64,000 bases of DNA. Source: Acanthosoma haemorrhoidale. Taxonomy: Eukaryota > Arthropoda > Insecta > Hemiptera > Acanthosomatidae. The notes below the pieces were generated by a model. The model saw only the letters and a list, made by a program, of their open reading frames with translations, had not been told where the DNA came from and did no database searches. The translations under genes were made by a program, and so were the position numbers. Below are positions 1-14,400 of this stretch, in pieces; positions within the stretch are counted from its first letter, which is position 1, and every line of letters starts with the position of its first letter. The DNA lies in the NCBI GenBank assembly GCA_930367205.1, contig OV884011.1, positions 126,861,208 to 126,925,207 of the forward strand, given 5' to 3'.

Positions 1-1608
1 GGAGAATTTTTTTTTGTCGGAAGTCTATCAGAGAAACAGGAAGTCAATCGAGCTGGAGTCTCTACATTTCGAACGATGTGGGAAAAACCATTTGTGGCAA
101 TAACATCACAAACCTTAATAACAAAAGTTTAATGGGTATAATAATACTAGACCATAAAAACATAAATAAAAGAAATAAAAGGTTTTGGCTACAACTTTCA
201 AATCATCGACCATCTTTAGTCAACAAGTGATTTGATAATTATCAAAGTAAATTTTAAATGTTTGTAAAATCGAGTAGGATATTTAGAAGAAAATCTGTAA
301 AAAAAGTATGATTCTGAAAGTAAATAAACCTGTATTTAAAATATGACTAGAAATTTTGATGAAATGAAAGAAAAATTTGTCTTTGTAATAATTGGCATAT
401 CTTTATATTGCGTGCTTACTTCAAATAAATTATCATAACACAAGTAATTTCTTGTTTAGAAAAATCTTTTATCACTAATATTTTGTAACATATGTAAATT
501 CACCTGTAGATTATTTGATAAATAATATTCAATTCTTTCCACAATTACTCCATAATCAATATAAAAAAGTGATCAATTTCTTAAAAAGGCAATCACCATG
601 AAATAATTCATTAACAAAAACTGCATGAATACAACTGCACAACGGCATTGTTATAGGGGAATTGAAATGAGGTTTCAGCTACTCCAAATTACATGAACAA
701 TCCTCCGATAGAACTATTTCAGAGAGAAAAGTAGTCACTGACAAACATTGCAATGTTCCAAACATTTATAATGGCAACATTACACAAAATACAAACATTT
801 ACAAAAATTATATAACATTTATAAATATTGAAAGCCTTGCCCTTGAAAGCCATAATATTGGAGTCATGTTTTTCAAAATAATTAGCTTTAATTCACGGCC
901 ATATTTTCAAAGATCAAAATATCCAACCATCTTTTACCCCCTTTAAACACAGAACTAGCCATAGTTTAACCTGAAGTCCCAAGAGGAAAAAAACACTCAA
1001 TTATATTGCATGAATGGGCAATCTTCCAAAATATATAATACATTCACTCCAAGTCCTTTCCCAAAGAAGATCCCAGATAATCTATTTTTTTCTCGTGCTT
1101 TTGATAGCCCACGTATGTCATTCTCAGGCTCCCCACAACAATCCATCATGTACAACTTATGGAGAACTGATATCAGTTCGACGAACGAGAGATGTGAACA
1201 ATTGGTGTAATTTAAACCTAAACAAACCAACCTAAACAACCTAAACAAAAAATTGATTTAAATTTGAACCAATTGATTAAATTAACATTTCTGTTAATAT
1301 AACCAATTAATAATCCTAAAACCACCTCTTCCAATCTAACACTTAGTTTTAATTGGTATATGTTAAATATTTGATACATATAATGCTTTAAAAAGCAAAC
1401 GAGCTCTCAGAAAATTTAAATAAACTACATTATAGTCTCCTTTCAATGTTTTCAGAGGTAGTATGATTTACTAGTCTACTGGTCAGACAGGGATAGCTCA
1501 GGTGAAAAGGTGCCTATTTGGAGCACAGAAGGTCCTAGGTTTGATTCTTAGCCCTGTCAATTTCTTTGGCTAACAATTATTTTATTTTTACAGTAATAAG
1601 GTACTCAC
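1..1608. other. Left-edge region, probably ALS2 intron
   Basis: AT-rich sequence downstream of the last visible ALS2 exon (the gene runs leftward). I found no further RhoGEF, MORN or VPS9 exon, so the next ALS2 exon is probably beyond the left edge. A tRNA-like SINE fragment sits at about 1488-1560. An 83-codon minus-strand ORF at 997-1248 has fairly balanced amino-acid use but no family I recognise, and it is not assigned. Confidence 0.5.
1488..1560 (+). repeat. tRNA-like SINE fragment
   Basis: It has a Pol III A-box-like sequence TAGCTCAGGTG at 1494-1504 and a B-box-like GGTTTGATTCT at 1538-1548 with tRNA-like spacing. The flanking stems do not form a convincing tRNA acceptor arm, so this is more likely a tRNA-derived SINE head than a functional tRNA gene. 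Related sequences with the same B box occur near 12040, 13502 and, inverted, at 31622 and 7043. Confidence 0.4.
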
Positions 1609-4600
1609 CATAGAAAGATAATTCTCATAAACATATAGTAGCTCCTCTTGGTATGATGTCAATACTTCATGCGAAGCCTTGCCTTGCAGTAGAGATGACA
1701 CAATCAGCGCTGTTATATGTAGAAGATCTGCATAGCGTGAGCACAGATTTGATAGGCTTTCGTCAAGAGAAGATCTTCGACTAAGAGGTTTAACTAGCCC
1801 ATTATAAACAGAAAGCAACTCCTCGAGAAAGCTTTGTTCATGGGCGATGTCAGAGTCTAAAGTTGTCTCTTTGGGAGGAAAATTGGAGTATATTATACAA
1901 ATCACTTCCCCCGAACACAAAACTTTCAAAGGAGTCAAATTCTGAAGTGTATCATTCAGGGTCCTGTGCATCTGTTTCCTGTGGGGAAAAAACATAGTAT
2001 TTGCACCATTGAATACTTGCCAAATAGAACAATCATATCTAACTTAAACTGATAATAGATCAAAGATCCATTCAAAATAGATAACATGATAAATTGATGA
2101 TAAATCACTTATCTCATTACTTGCAGATAAGTCAAACACATTTTATGGAGTATTTACTAAACCTATCTGTATATGACTATATATCTGTTAATGTGAGGGA
2201 AATAGTCAACCTTTCAAAGAAACTTAAGAATAGGAGGTGCCTAGAAGATGATCTACTTGATAGATAACTTGAGCTAGCTATATAAGAAAGGCTTCATGTT
2301 AAGAGTAGAAGAAGCAAGGAGCAGGAAGAGTTGGAAAAAATCAAGGTAAGAAAATCTAAAATATACTATATACTAAAAGACTAAATAAACAAAAAAATTG
2401 AGACTAGTTGAATAACTTGATAAATGTTCACTGCATTGTTCAAAGAAATAGGGTATTATTATTATACTGGCCATAAATGAATCATTAGAAATGTACAATT
2501 GATTTTGAGCCCAAATAGGCTTGAATGTATTTAGAGCAAATGCCTTGTCTGTATGTTCTAATATAGCAATCATAAAAATAATTCAATAAGACAAAAATTA
2601 TAAAGGTATATTCTACAATACCCCGAAAAATTTTCTTGTTTTATTGTGCTTGCAAGGTAACATTGGAAATCCCATATTTACTGTCCCTTTAGCTGATTTA
2701 ATTAGTTTTTTGTAAATATTTCAGCTATTTACAACTTTTTTTTATTAGTTTAATAAACCATTTTCTGTAACCAGAATAGTTTCACCACTTCCCCTGTTCC
2801 CCTCGGAAACCATAAATATACTGGAATTTAATTAATAATCCAGTTTTAACAACAGAAAGGATATACTGTTGTTGTTTTTTAAATAATCTAATTTTTCATA
2901 CTAGCTATAACTTTGCTTCTCTAACTTCTAAATTTCAATTAGTTTCATTACAATTTTTTTAATTAATTTCGAAGTGATTGATGTAGTCATGTTGCACCCT
3001 CCGACTCTTGCTATATTTTGATTTCAAATTCAGGAAAAGTTGAAATTTTATTGTTTTCCACTAATAGCATTGTCTTTATGTAAATAATTTTTTTTATGTT
3101 CCCTCCTCCTCAATCCTAATCCTAAATTATATCTGAATGCAGTAATGAGGTAGTAAAATATTGCCATTTTCATAGCAATCCCACTCAAATCTTAGAACCT
3201 AAAGGGTATATGTTGTTATAAACCACTTCTTTTTCTTTTATAAAAATAATTAAACAACTTAAGATATTTAAAAAAGTAGATGTATGAAAAACCTGCTATT
3301 GCTTATATAGGGTGTCCCAGAATTAACACAAGATTTGAATTTGCCGCCATTTGTGCAGTAAAGTGCTGGCAACCCTAAAAAAGAACAATTTGACAGCTGA
3401 CATTTAGGGTTAGTAAAAATGGAGCGTTACACGATAGAACAACGTGTCTTTAATGTTGAACATTATTTCAAAAATAATGAAAGTTTGGCGGCCGCAGTTA
3501 GAAAATTTCATACAAAAGAGTGCGTATGTGCCAGCAAAGTCGTGGAGGCCATTTGCCCAATGTGTTATTCCATAAATAACCCTATCCTATTTACTTTATA
3601 ATTCATTAAAACAATAACAACAAAAATACTAAAAATTGTGTTTTCTATTTAAATCAAATCTTGCGCTAATTCTGGGACACCCTTTATTAGGCTTTACAGT
3701 GTATAGTATCAAGTAAAACAAATTATAATTTTCATGTATTGACAATCTATTCTTCAAATTGCATTGAAATCAATTATTACCTATCTTTAGTTAACCATTC
3801 TACGTCACCAGACCGATGCAAAAGAACTGAAAAGTCATTTCCAACAGCAACTGACATTGCTCGTCCACAAACCACTGGTGTACTTTGAACCTTAATATCG
3901 CTTTCGATGAGTTGACCGCCAGCATTAGAGCCCCAACCAAAAACTCTGCCATCTAATGTTTGTATAAGGCAGTGATTACGTCCACACCAAATTCCACATA
4001 CCCCAATATGAGATACTGATGTTACAAGCACAGGCCTAGAAATAAAAAATAAAACATACTAATTTATCAATAAATAATAGTTACTAATGAACTGGAAATT
4101 TTGCTATAAGGTTAGAAGACAGGTGTAATATAATATACCACTGTTTTAAAAGTGATTGTGACTATCTAAATGACAAAAATATACAGAAATATATACTGAC
4201 ACTATTCAACTAACTAGCTGTAGCAGTGCCCTAAAGGAGAGGCTCTACTTTCTAACAGGTGTAGAACATTAGTCTGTCCATCAGTAGATTAAACAATAGC
4301 TGCCTTAAAAATGATTGATCTAATTGAAATTTTAAAGACATATTTAACAACACCCTGGGCTACTCTGCACATGTTTTCATCGAGATATACTAACAAGAAA
4401 TATGTGAAAAATTAAGTAACTTATGAGAAGCTATAAATAGGTTCTAGTTCTAACTTTTTCCACATGGTTTAGGTAATATATTAAATGGCCCTAATGCGAA
4501 AAGGAATAGTTCCAGAAACCGAAGTATTGGGAGCTAATAACACAACTCATTTTTTGCCAATATTTAAGATACACACAATTTTTTAATTTTTTGAAAATGC

Positions 4601-6573
4601 AATTTTGATTTCCTGAGATGGTTTAACAAATACAACTTTTAGTCAAAACTGATTTGAAGCTTTTTTTACACTAACATTCTTACAAAGTACAAGTTTTTAA
4701 TTAACTTAATAAGTGGATAGAGCACATTAAGTATCTCTCAATATTGTTTCTGCACTTTCTTTGTTTATATGAATTTTTTATTCAAATTAAATTTAGTCTA
4801 TAGTTAATGTAAGAAAAATTAGCCAATTTTTTAAAAAATTATACATATAATGAAAAAATAATGTTGAAGCTAATGATCCTTATAACAACTAGTTTGAAGG
4901 AGTTGCACACATAATGTATAATTTAAAAAAATATAACATAATAATATGGTAACTGAAAAATCAGTCAATGATAATTACTTGTTCCTTTTTAATAATTCGC
5001 CAATACCGTGTTGCCCATATTGAGTTTTTCCCCAAACCCAAACTTCACCTCTTATTAAACGAGAACCTTTTAGTCGACTAAAACCATTTTTTTCCAGCAC
5101 TGCATCTTCTGAACCGTCACTGCACGACCAGTCCCACCTAAAATAACCATTTAAAAAATCAGCTTTGAGGTAGAATTTCACTAACAACAAATGTTACTTA
5201 ACAGCTATTACGGTGCCACTTTAAAGAATATGACTAGCTTGCAAATGATTGCTTGATTAATGTGTATCTATAGCACACTTGCTTCAGTGATAATATCTAG
5301 AAAGTATAGAATTTAGAAGACCAGGGGGTATTTAAATGGCACTGTAATTACCGATAAGTACCTTAAAAGTTGTATTCCTTCAACTCCACCTCAAACTACT
5401 GCTCAAGCTGATGTTAGAGCGATTAAGTTCTTCGAATTCTTCAAATGAGTCACTATTATTATCAGACCCACCACTGACATGTCTTGATAATGTTGCTACT
5501 TTATCACCAACAGTTTTTACTCCCTCATATACAAGACTTGCCACTGTGGTAACATTTTGACGTAATATTCTAGTAGGTCCTGATACCTCTGCCAGCAGCT
5601 CCTCTCCTCCTGATGAAACCCAAGACAGCTGTCTCGTTAAAAATTGCCTAGCAGCTTCTGTATTTATCAAGAGCATACTGCTCACTCGATCGCTTTTTTC
5701 TTGGTTATCCCTGGTTTCTCCATCCAACGACTGAGGAGACAAATTACATTCTGTAACATCAGACATGTGATGAGAATCTTCAGTGCAAGATGAGGTGTTG
5801 TCATTGCTTCTTTTGTCCTCACTGACATCATTGTTTTTACTGGTAGATGTCGAAGCACTTAAAGACTCACAAGATTTTTTATACTGTAAACCTAGAAGGC
5901 ATGTCTCTGAGCAAGACTGGGGAGAAAGAGGGGAGGCAACTATGTCACTAGGGCAATGAGGGCAGTTGGAAAGGAAGACCTCAGGTTCTTCATTTTCTGG
6001 TTGATTTATGGAACATATATCATCTCTTTTATGTGATACAATAGCATTAAAATCTTCCCCTGAGCTAATTAAGGTAACATGTCTACCTTCAAAAAACACA
6101 ACTTTTTTAGGTACTGCTTCGCTGTATATTCCCAACTGAGGATGATCTCCGGAAGCCCAAAGTTCTCCATTATCTGACAGAAAAATCACACCCCGTCCAC
6201 CTGCTGATATCTGTTTCACATTTATTCTGCGGTTAGAAGTAACATAACCATGGCTACAACTGGATGCCTCTTCATTTAGAACTACCTCTTCACAACTTTC
6301 CAGAGTCGGAGACAACTTAAACACTCTACCTGTTTCAGTCACATAATACAAATGGAAGTTTGTTGCTCCAATATCTATTGCTAATATATTGGTTCTACTC
6401 AATGTAACTGTATAGTTTGAATCAATATTTCCTTGCCATACCTGATGAGATTTGTCGAGCAAAAACAATGAATCATTCAAAGAAATTAATTTAATGAAGT
6501 CAAAATTTCTTTCTTCTTCAGAACACTTAGTTGTAAGTAATTCATATCGCCACCAAAAATGAACCTGTGACAT
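1609..6573 (-). CDS. Als2: Alsin (ALS2) homologue, 5' part, four coding exons
   Basis: Four exons join in frame to give 656 residues before the window ends: 6573-5390, 5137-4979, 4035-3781 and 1978-1609, each with GT/AG borders and matching phases. The start is the ATG at 6573. RCC1-type propeller blades are visible as GELWASGDHPQLG (exon 1), GEVWVWGKTQYGQHG (exon 2) and GRVFGWGSNAGGQL (exon 3). A serine-rich acidic linker interrupts the propeller inside exon 1, and exon 4 matches the start of the alsin DH-like (RhoGEF) region. Alsins are about 1500-1650 aa and end in PH, MORN repeats and a VPS9 domain that activates Rab5 on endosomes; those parts are off the left edge. The family assignment rests on the RCC1 plus DH order. 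Intron 1 (5138-5389) and intron 2 (4036-4978) show nothing notable; intron 3 (1979-3780) holds a small transposon. The gene is head-to-head with the Kelch gene. Confidence 0.85.
3308..3684 (+). mobile_element. Short mariner-like deletion derivative (Tc1/mariner superfamily)
   Basis: The terminal inverted repeats are about 30 bp: the left end reads AGGGTGTCCCAGAATTA and the right end is its near-perfect reverse complement. The element is flanked by TA dinucleotides (3306-3307 and 3685-3686). Inside, an ATG at 3419 opens a 60-codon frame starting MERYTIEQRVFNVEHYFKNN, the helix-turn-helix start seen in DUF4817-type transposases. Everything after the first HTH is deleted, so no catalytic residues remain. 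It lies in ALS2 intron 3. Confidence 0.7.
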
Positions 6574-7019
6574 AGCTGCCTGTCAATGAGGGCTATATAA
6601 CCTACATAGTTACATATCTATAGTTCTAACAACATACAATGAAAGTAAAAGTTCTGGGAAATGACTTGAATTATTTTTAACGTTATCTCCTGACATCATC
6701 ACTCCTCAGCCACTTTAAATAGATGAGTCACTTACAAAGAATTATAGTAAAGTGGATAGTGTAAAATTGACGGTAGTATCACCAGTTGCTATCCTATCTC
6801 TAGTAAACTTAACCTTCCCTGTCTAACAATAGAAGTGCCTCATTCGCAGCAAAGTTTATCACTTAAAGAGATAGCTAACAATATTTTTATCACACCCCGT
6901 GGAAAGATGGACCTCATTGGAATCTAATAATAATTGTTAGTTGGTTATTGAGTACCAAGTCGATGATGAGTGTAAGCAAGCAAGAAATAAAGAAATTATT
7001 TAATAGAAATACCACTAAA

Positions 7020-7135
7020 GATTCCCTGTTTGGGATTTAATAGGATCGAACTCACAACGTTTCGGTCCCTCGTATACCAAGTATATTCCTTAATAAGTTC
7101 ACCTCAAATGGTTACCGACTTTTAGGCCGAAATTG
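7020..7135 (-). repeat. tRNA-like SINE fragment, inverted
   Basis: On the minus strand a B-box-like GAGTTCGATCC lies at 7053-7043, with tRNA-like sequence upstream of it. The A box is weak. It resembles the other tRNA-derived fragments in the window and has no intact tRNA fold. Confidence 0.3.
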
Positions 7136-7389
7136 AATTACTTTTCTTATTTTTTTGGACAAAACTTATTTTTAGGTATTCATGAAGAACATTCCCTAAC
7201 ACGTGACTTTCTATTGTTTTAGAAAAATCAATATAAAATAAAGCATAGATGAACGTAATAAGTTTTAATATATACGTATAGTACATTTAAAGGCATGTGT
7301 GCTGTAAATTTGGAATGGGCAATGACTACATAGAGATACATCACATAAAGATAAGGTGGTAAAATAGAAATCTAGTGATACTTTTAGCA

Positions 7390-7670
7390 TATACTACAAA
7401 GAACTTTAGCATGGGCATTAGTATGCCCCGGGAGGCGGAAATGGAAGTTCTGTTTACGGGAAGTGGCTATATCTTGATGAATGGGATGTTGACATCTGAA
7501 TGAAGAGTGCGGCTATTGATATAGACGGAGCATTGCCTATCTTGCAGATGATTCTGGAATGCAGGAATTAAGTGCGAAGAATATTGGAGGGCTTGGCACT
7601 CCCCATACTTCTATTCCATAAGACCCACATAGGTTGGTGTATCTTAAACGGGTTTCTTGTTTTATATTGT
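7390..7670 (-). mobile_element. Decayed jockey-clade LINE 3' fragment
   Basis: Conceptual minus-strand translation in broken frames gives YGIEVWG, then the tail motif RTLHSDVNIPFIK, both typical of the C-terminal region of jockey-clade reverse transcriptases. Stops and frameshifts separate the pieces, so this is an old 5'-truncated relic unrelated to the young LINE copies near the right end. Confidence 0.45.
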
Positions 7671-10471
7671 TATTTTTGAAGGATTTTTCACTTCAGTATT
7701 TACACGAGTGAAAGATTATTTTCAGCGCTTCGTGCCGACGATATTTCCATTGGCTCCCAAAACTACATTGTCATAAACCCAATAAGAAGATTTAAAAATT
7801 TCATCCACAAAAAGACTAAACACATGAAATCAGAAATTAAATTATTCATTCTTCAAAATGACTGTATCTGTCACTGGCCACAATTTGTGCCCACGGGACG
7901 TAAGTAAAGACCAGTCCGCTGAAAAGATTACTACTTGGCGAAATTTACCAAAATCTAACTACACAAAAAAAAACCGAGAAGCTACTTTTACAAAGTAAAA
8001 CTTACGAACAACATATAATACAAATGAAAATACAAATTTTCAACAGCTTCTGCACAGATATTTTTTACTGTAAATTAGTCGAAAAACCGAGGGTTAAACT
8101 TATAAAAACAATAATACTTAAACATGGAAAGTGGCCAGTTTCATAGGCCGACTTAGATGTCTAGATTTTTGTTTTAGATATCTATATAAAATTGTATCTT
8201 TGTCATAAAGATTTTAATGGCTTTTGATGGCTTCTATGATTAAAGTACATTGCAGTAACACATTTAATAATCTAGTATTTGCATTTACAGTTTACATCTA
8301 TGTTTTATTTCTCTATTGTTTTCTTCCTGTTCGTTTTTTAGTAATTTCTATTTTTTACTAAAATAATCTTATTAAAGTGTTGTGTTATTTTCCTAAACAA
8401 AAATTAGCAGCTACAGAAATTTGTTAGCAACGTATAACGTCGTAATAAAGCTTTTTTAAGTTTACCTGCTAAATAAAATCAAAATATTGGAATGTATTTT
8501 CAAAGTTGGTCACATTATTTAATTACTGGTTATATTAGATTTGCACTTTTATGCAAATTTAAAAACGTATGTCTCTATTGCATTATGATTTATTTTTATT
8601 TAATGGATTTAACTTTCCCCATTAATGAAAGTTAGATACAGTCAGCCGTGATTGTATCAGTGTGTATAAACCACAGCTGGGAAGTTCATGAATTGACTCC
8701 AGTTATGAGCTTTAGTATAATTTTCCCTCAACGTTATTGAATGTAAATTATTAGATTCTAGTGCTCCGACTAGTTTGTTTTAAATCAAATCGTTCTTATC
8801 AGCTACTTCCTCGTTCTTCAGCAATATCCTTTTACTGTTGGATAAGAAAGGTTAAATATTCAGTACAGCAAAGAGCCTGTTGTTTTTATGTTTTATATGA
8901 AAACAATTTTTAAAAAAACTAGCAACATATTGAAATAAACGAGATACGAGGCTTTACGATAAAGGTATAGTTTTTTTATTTTGGTATTAGTTCATTAACT
9001 AGGGGGTACATTCAGAGCCTAATATGTCAACATCATACTCATCCCTTTTACATTTTTCATTCATTAGAATAAATTTACACAAGTTCAATAATTAATAAAA
9101 TAGGATTTAGTTCTTACCAATGGTATTATAATAGTTGCTGGTTTTTATACTCCTATTCAGAACAAAAGAGGTGGGATGTCTTGTCAGTAGCTGTCACCTT
9201 CTTTTCATAGAAGGTTGATTTGGGGTTAACACCCTAGCTTATAACCGAAGATTGGAAAACAATGTTTGAAATACCAACAAATGAAATAAAATTAGGATAC
9301 AAACTTTCATAGTACAATTTATATTAAAGAACATCAAAGTATTGTTTGAAAAATTCTCTGCAAATTTCTATGTTGTACCCTTCTAAACCCCCCTAAAATA
9401 AAATAAAATTCATTAATATGTAAGTAAAAGGATACTCATCTGTTAATGTCCACTAGGCTCAAAGATTCATTCACCTGAATGAGTTACAATGTTATCTGTA
9501 ACAGTTCTTTGAACTTCACTTTGTCGTTACATTCTGATGCCTACTATTTAATATATTTGTATAGACAGGCAAAATAAATTTATTATTGCCCAGAAGTCAT
9601 TGCATTCTGAACTTGATTGTCAGTTTATATTTGAAAATAACCTGGGATTTAGGTTGAATTATATCATTTTGGCTCCTCCGGCTGAGGCTATGCTGCAGAG
9701 CAAGAGAACAAAGGAAAAAAATCTAGTTTAGGAGATCGAAATCGTTCATTCGTTTGAAAATTATTTTGCATCCGTATATAGTAGATATCACAATCCTAAC
9801 TACTAACTTAAATCAGAATTGAGCCTTTCTTAGCCTGGTATAAGGAGGCATCTTAATTAATAAATGGAGTGATATATGCTCCCTAGTCACTAATAATCTA
9901 TTTAAATCAAATTCGATCCATGGTTCTTCAATTAATTCATTCATTGGCTGTATGCCGATGTACCATGAGTTATCATGGTTGCCTATATACATGAAGGCTT
10001 CATTTAATCACCCACAAATTTAATAAGTGTTTTCTACTCCATTGTAATTAATCAAGGGTTTAAATAATCATAGTGATAAAAACTGCCGCCTCTTGTCATT
10101 AATATATTACTTTGTACCTAACAAATAAATATTTTCATATTGAGTAGAGTATTTAATTGTATATCTCAACCCCCCCCCCTGATTTATAGTATGTGATATG
10201 TGTTGGGACCTAAGTAAAATTTAATATTATTGAAATTATGTTTGCAAATTTAGTGCAGCCATAACAAAACTCTTTTACTGTTTGATAAATCACACTCAAC
10301 CTCGATTTTATGAGGTTAAGCATGCTAATAATTAGAATTTAAGATGTTTTTGCCAATAACATTTATATATTGAATATTTATGGTATTCATTTATTTTTCT
10401 ATTTTTTTTTTTAGATTGACTCCGTGTGGGGCTGGCCTTCTCCGCCACTGCGGCTTCAAGCAGGCCGCAGA

Positions 10472-11425
10472 ATGGCGGAGTTAGCCGGTGTAGCTGGTGC
10501 TGGAGAAAGAGAAAGGGCACCTTCACCAGCTCGCCTCGCCCATACTTCCGAAAAGCATCCTAGGGGTACACTCACTGAACTCAATGTTCTTCGTAGGCAT
10601 AGGGAATTGTGTGATGTTGTTCTGAATGTTGGTACTAGAAAAATTTTTGCTCACAGGTAAACACTTATCATATGCTCTTACTCATATATACTTATGTATA
10701 TATAAAACAATAAGCTACTAATTGTTGTTTTCTTCTTTTCTTCAGGGTAATATTATCTGCTTGTAGCCCATATTTTCGAGCTATGTTTACTGGTGAATTA
10801 GCTGAATCTAGGCAAACCGAAGTTACGATTAGAGATATTGATGAACATGCTATGGAATTACTGATTGACTTTTGTTATACTTCTCACATTGTCGTTGAAG
10901 AAGCAAACGTACAAACATTACTTCCAGCAGGTAAGAAGCTGATTGTATTATTCTTAACTCGGATATGTTATGACAAGATGTTTCAGATGTGAAAGTTTCA
11001 TTTTTATAAACAAAGAAACTTGTGAAAGTATGATTATTGCATATTGCGCTAAGAAACCAGGCCAACAACTAGTGAATAATACAAATTATTATTTTGGTAT
11101 TACATTGAAAGTAATTTTAATCTTTAATTATATTACATAGTAAATTTATTGTAATAGTGTAATCAAACATAAACTATTTTTTGTAATTAAAAAACAAATA
11201 AATTGTTAATGGTAATAAATTATGATCCACACAAAAAAAAATTTCCATTTCATTTTTTTTCTTTGAATATTAGTTGGTTAACTATTCAGTACTCCTTAAG
11301 CATTATGAATCATTTTTTTAGTGATTGATTGGAATAATCCATTTATTTACATTCTTGAAATTTTAATCTTTCAAAACAAATAAAATTTTAATCTTTCAAA
11401 ACAAATAAGAAGCGTTTCTTTCTAT

Positions 11426-11470
<45 letters not shown>

Positions 11471-14400
11471 TTTTTTTTTAGGTTAATTGTGAAATAAGAT
11501 TAGTAGAAAAAAAAAACTTTGTATACAGATAAATTTAATGTAGAATCTATATTTTGTTAAAATATATATAAAAATATTAAAGGTGTTATGAAACAAAAAC
11601 AAAAAAAAATTGAATACAAATATTGCTAAGACAAATTTTTAAAAACAACAACAGATATTGATGATTTGTCAGCTGTCAGCATTAATTTACAGGAATAATT
11701 TTTTTTTATTTTCTAAAGCATTTTATTTATAATAACAGTAATATTTTATTTATTTATTTTAAACCTGCACTGTACCTATCAGAAATAATAAAGGTTATTA
11801 AACAGAATAATAAAAAAATACTTTCATAATTCAGTATACTTGAAAAGAGCAGATTTTGCGTTTTCTGTTGCTTGTGACTGTTAAGCGATAGTGAGCTGCT
11901 CCTGGTGAAAAAAGTTCAATTTGGTGTTCTGCCTGTCTGGCAAATAGTCCCTTTAATGTATTTAAATAATTATTAATAAAATGTCAACAGGCCTGGATTT
12001 TCTGACTGAACGATTCCTGTTGTCTTCAATGCTATCTGGGTTTGAATCTTGGCCATGTCACTATTATCAATCACTAATACAAGTTATTTAAATTTTTGTT
12101 AGACTTCAAATCACAGCTAGTATTTATTATGCTATATGAAACAACACCTTGGGATTGCTATGCTAATTAGTATTATTTCGAGGCTGTGTAATAAACTGGA
12201 TATAAATGTTGATAGGAATTGTATGGGTTAGGTAAAAAATTATTAGTGGGTAAGGTTCAATATTTTGTGGTCACATCACCTACCACCCTTCAGTCTCTTT
12301 TGTAAGGTACTGAGCTATATTCATCCCATCCCGAATTTGAAAGATGCATGTAACTTGCATTAGTTTCAAAAATTAAAACTGAAATTCGCAGGCTTATTTA
12401 AAGCTAGCTGGATTCACAGTCCGATCTTTAATCTTACAATCAATCCGATGATTCAATATCAAACCATGAATGTAGTGCAGAGCGTCGTGTAGGAAAAGTT
12501 GAATGTTATGGATTTTACCAACCTCACATCGATGACACTAAGTCACCTCTTGATTATAAGTATGAAAATTATTCATATTGTTTCATTGAAGTGTTAGTGA
12601 TTCTTGTTCGGTTTTGGGTTTAATTGTGGAGGTTTATGCTTCCTCGTCAAAATTTCCATTTCAACCTCTCTCTTTTTTTGTTGTTGATACACTTTGCACA
12701 ACACTGATTTAATAAAATTTATTGAGTTACTGAGTCAGTGTCTCTGGATCGATACATTTTATGCCAATAGGAATGCTTGAAAAGCTGCCCAAACAACAGA
12801 GCTTGTGTAAATTTTTCAGAAGTATAACAGTAGCACCAACTTACCTCATCACAATAGCTAACTCAATAATTAAACTATTTGTTGACCTACAACTTATTTT
12901 TCTTTTCTTTTTAAAGCTAGAGCAAGAAGACCAATCGCTGCTATTTTAGTTTTCTTTAAAATAGTGATAGTGATGATGATTCTTGGAGGACTGGTGGGAA
13001 ATGCTAATAGGATCTTTTGTAGGCATTTAATGGAAGGTATTATCTGACTTTAACAGTACAGATTGGTCTGTGAATGGTTTGCTAAAACAAACTTTAAGGA
13101 ATATTGATCAATTATTTGGTGGCACAAACAAATCTGTGAAATGGCTGGTGGTCTTTTAGTGACATGTCAATCAATATATTAACAATTTTCTGTCAGTATG
13201 TGCTTCAATCCTTCTCCAGGATCTACTTGACATTGCAAAGCTTGGTTGACACTGCCCAAAAGGTCTGCATTTCTGTAAGGGCCATAGTTAATGTTTTGTA
13301 TATTTTGATTAATGCTGGCAAAGTAATTAAGATCTTGGAAAAATTATAAAATGACTACTATGCATTAAACTCTAAAAAAGATTTCACAATTTGTGACTTT
13401 TCCGAGTTAACTTCACTAGAGAAAGCTAGTACGTTCCGTGGCTTAAAGATGACAGGGGTGGCTCAATTGGAAGAACGGTTGGCTGGAAACCATAGGTCCC
13501 AGGTTCTAACTCTCTATTTTTCTCTTTCAAAATAATTATTACACTTTTGTCTAGTGGGATTATATCCCTTAAACCAAATAGTTTTTTAGTAAGGCACTTA
13601 AAATTACTTATCGAGTTTTAAGTTCTCTTTTTTTATAAATTCTAATTAATCTCAAGTTTATGAAATCTCTTCATAGTTGTTCTTTTGCTATTTATATAAA
13701 TTGATATTTATTTTGTTCTATCTTTAGCATGCCTTCTCCAGCTAGCTGAAATCCAAGATATATGCTGTGAATTCCTGAAAAGACAGTTAGATCCATCAAA
13801 TTGTCTAGGAATTAGAGCATTCGCTGATACTCATTCTTGCAGGGAATTGCTTCGAATTGCTGATAAATTTACACAACATAATTTCCAAGAGGTATAATGA
13901 GGGTACTAACCTTAACGTACTATAGAGTTAATTAATATTGGTTCCCTTTGAACGTGGATGAGGGACACCATACTGCTAGAGAAAAAAAATAAAAATATGT
14001 GGATGAGAGAAATTGGACTTTTTTCGATAGTTTGTTGATTTGTGAGCTGGGACATAAGGCAGTGCAGTCAGCTTGCTTGATTCTTTTCTGTCCTCCCTTT
14101 CATGTCTCACAAGCTTGGAATCATATAAAATTGGCTGATTAATAATAATCTACTGATATGTGGTTACTGGTTTAAATCCTGCTTTAAATGAAATTAATCT
14201 TTAATACAAAATAATAAATGACATTTGTATGTATGTGTAATAAGTTAGGGTTTAGTGGACAATAATTGGGGAAAAAACCCAGATGAGTGACAATTTTTTT
14301 TTTTTAGATTTGAAAAAACAACTATGGTTGTGCTCACCAACTCTCATGCAGAGTTCTAATCAATGGGATTTGTTAAAAAACTGCTTTTGAATGTTTATAC

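Larger units (their letters stand above)
6574..10414. other. Divergent intergenic region between ALS2 and diablo/KLHL20
   Basis: The region holds the promoters of two genes pointing away from each other and probably the non-coding first exon(s) of the Kelch gene, whose first coding exon begins after an acceptor at 10413-10414. I could not place transcription starts. Old repeats are present: a tRNA-like fragment near 7020-7135 and a decayed jockey-type LINE tail near 7390-7670. The rest is AT-rich without supported features. Confidence 0.5.
10931..13727. other. Kelch gene intron 2
   Basis: This 2.8-kb AT-rich intron contains a (TA)n microsatellite at 11429-11464, a directly repeated stretch of about 25 bp at about 11356-11407, and two tRNA-like SINE fragments (near 11990-12090 and 13450-13535). 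I see no coding exon. Confidence 0.6.

Noticed and set aside
1205..1250. Interstitial telomere-like repeat (CCTAAAC units)
   Set aside because: Only a few irregular units that do not match the insect TTAGG repeat.
1488..1560. Functional tRNA gene
   Set aside because: A and B boxes are present but the acceptor and anticodon arms do not pair; SINE fragment more likely.
10424..10471. Upstream extension of the Kelch protein
   Set aside because: In-frame codons reach the acceptor but contain no ATG; the first ATG at 10472 gives a normal family N-terminus.
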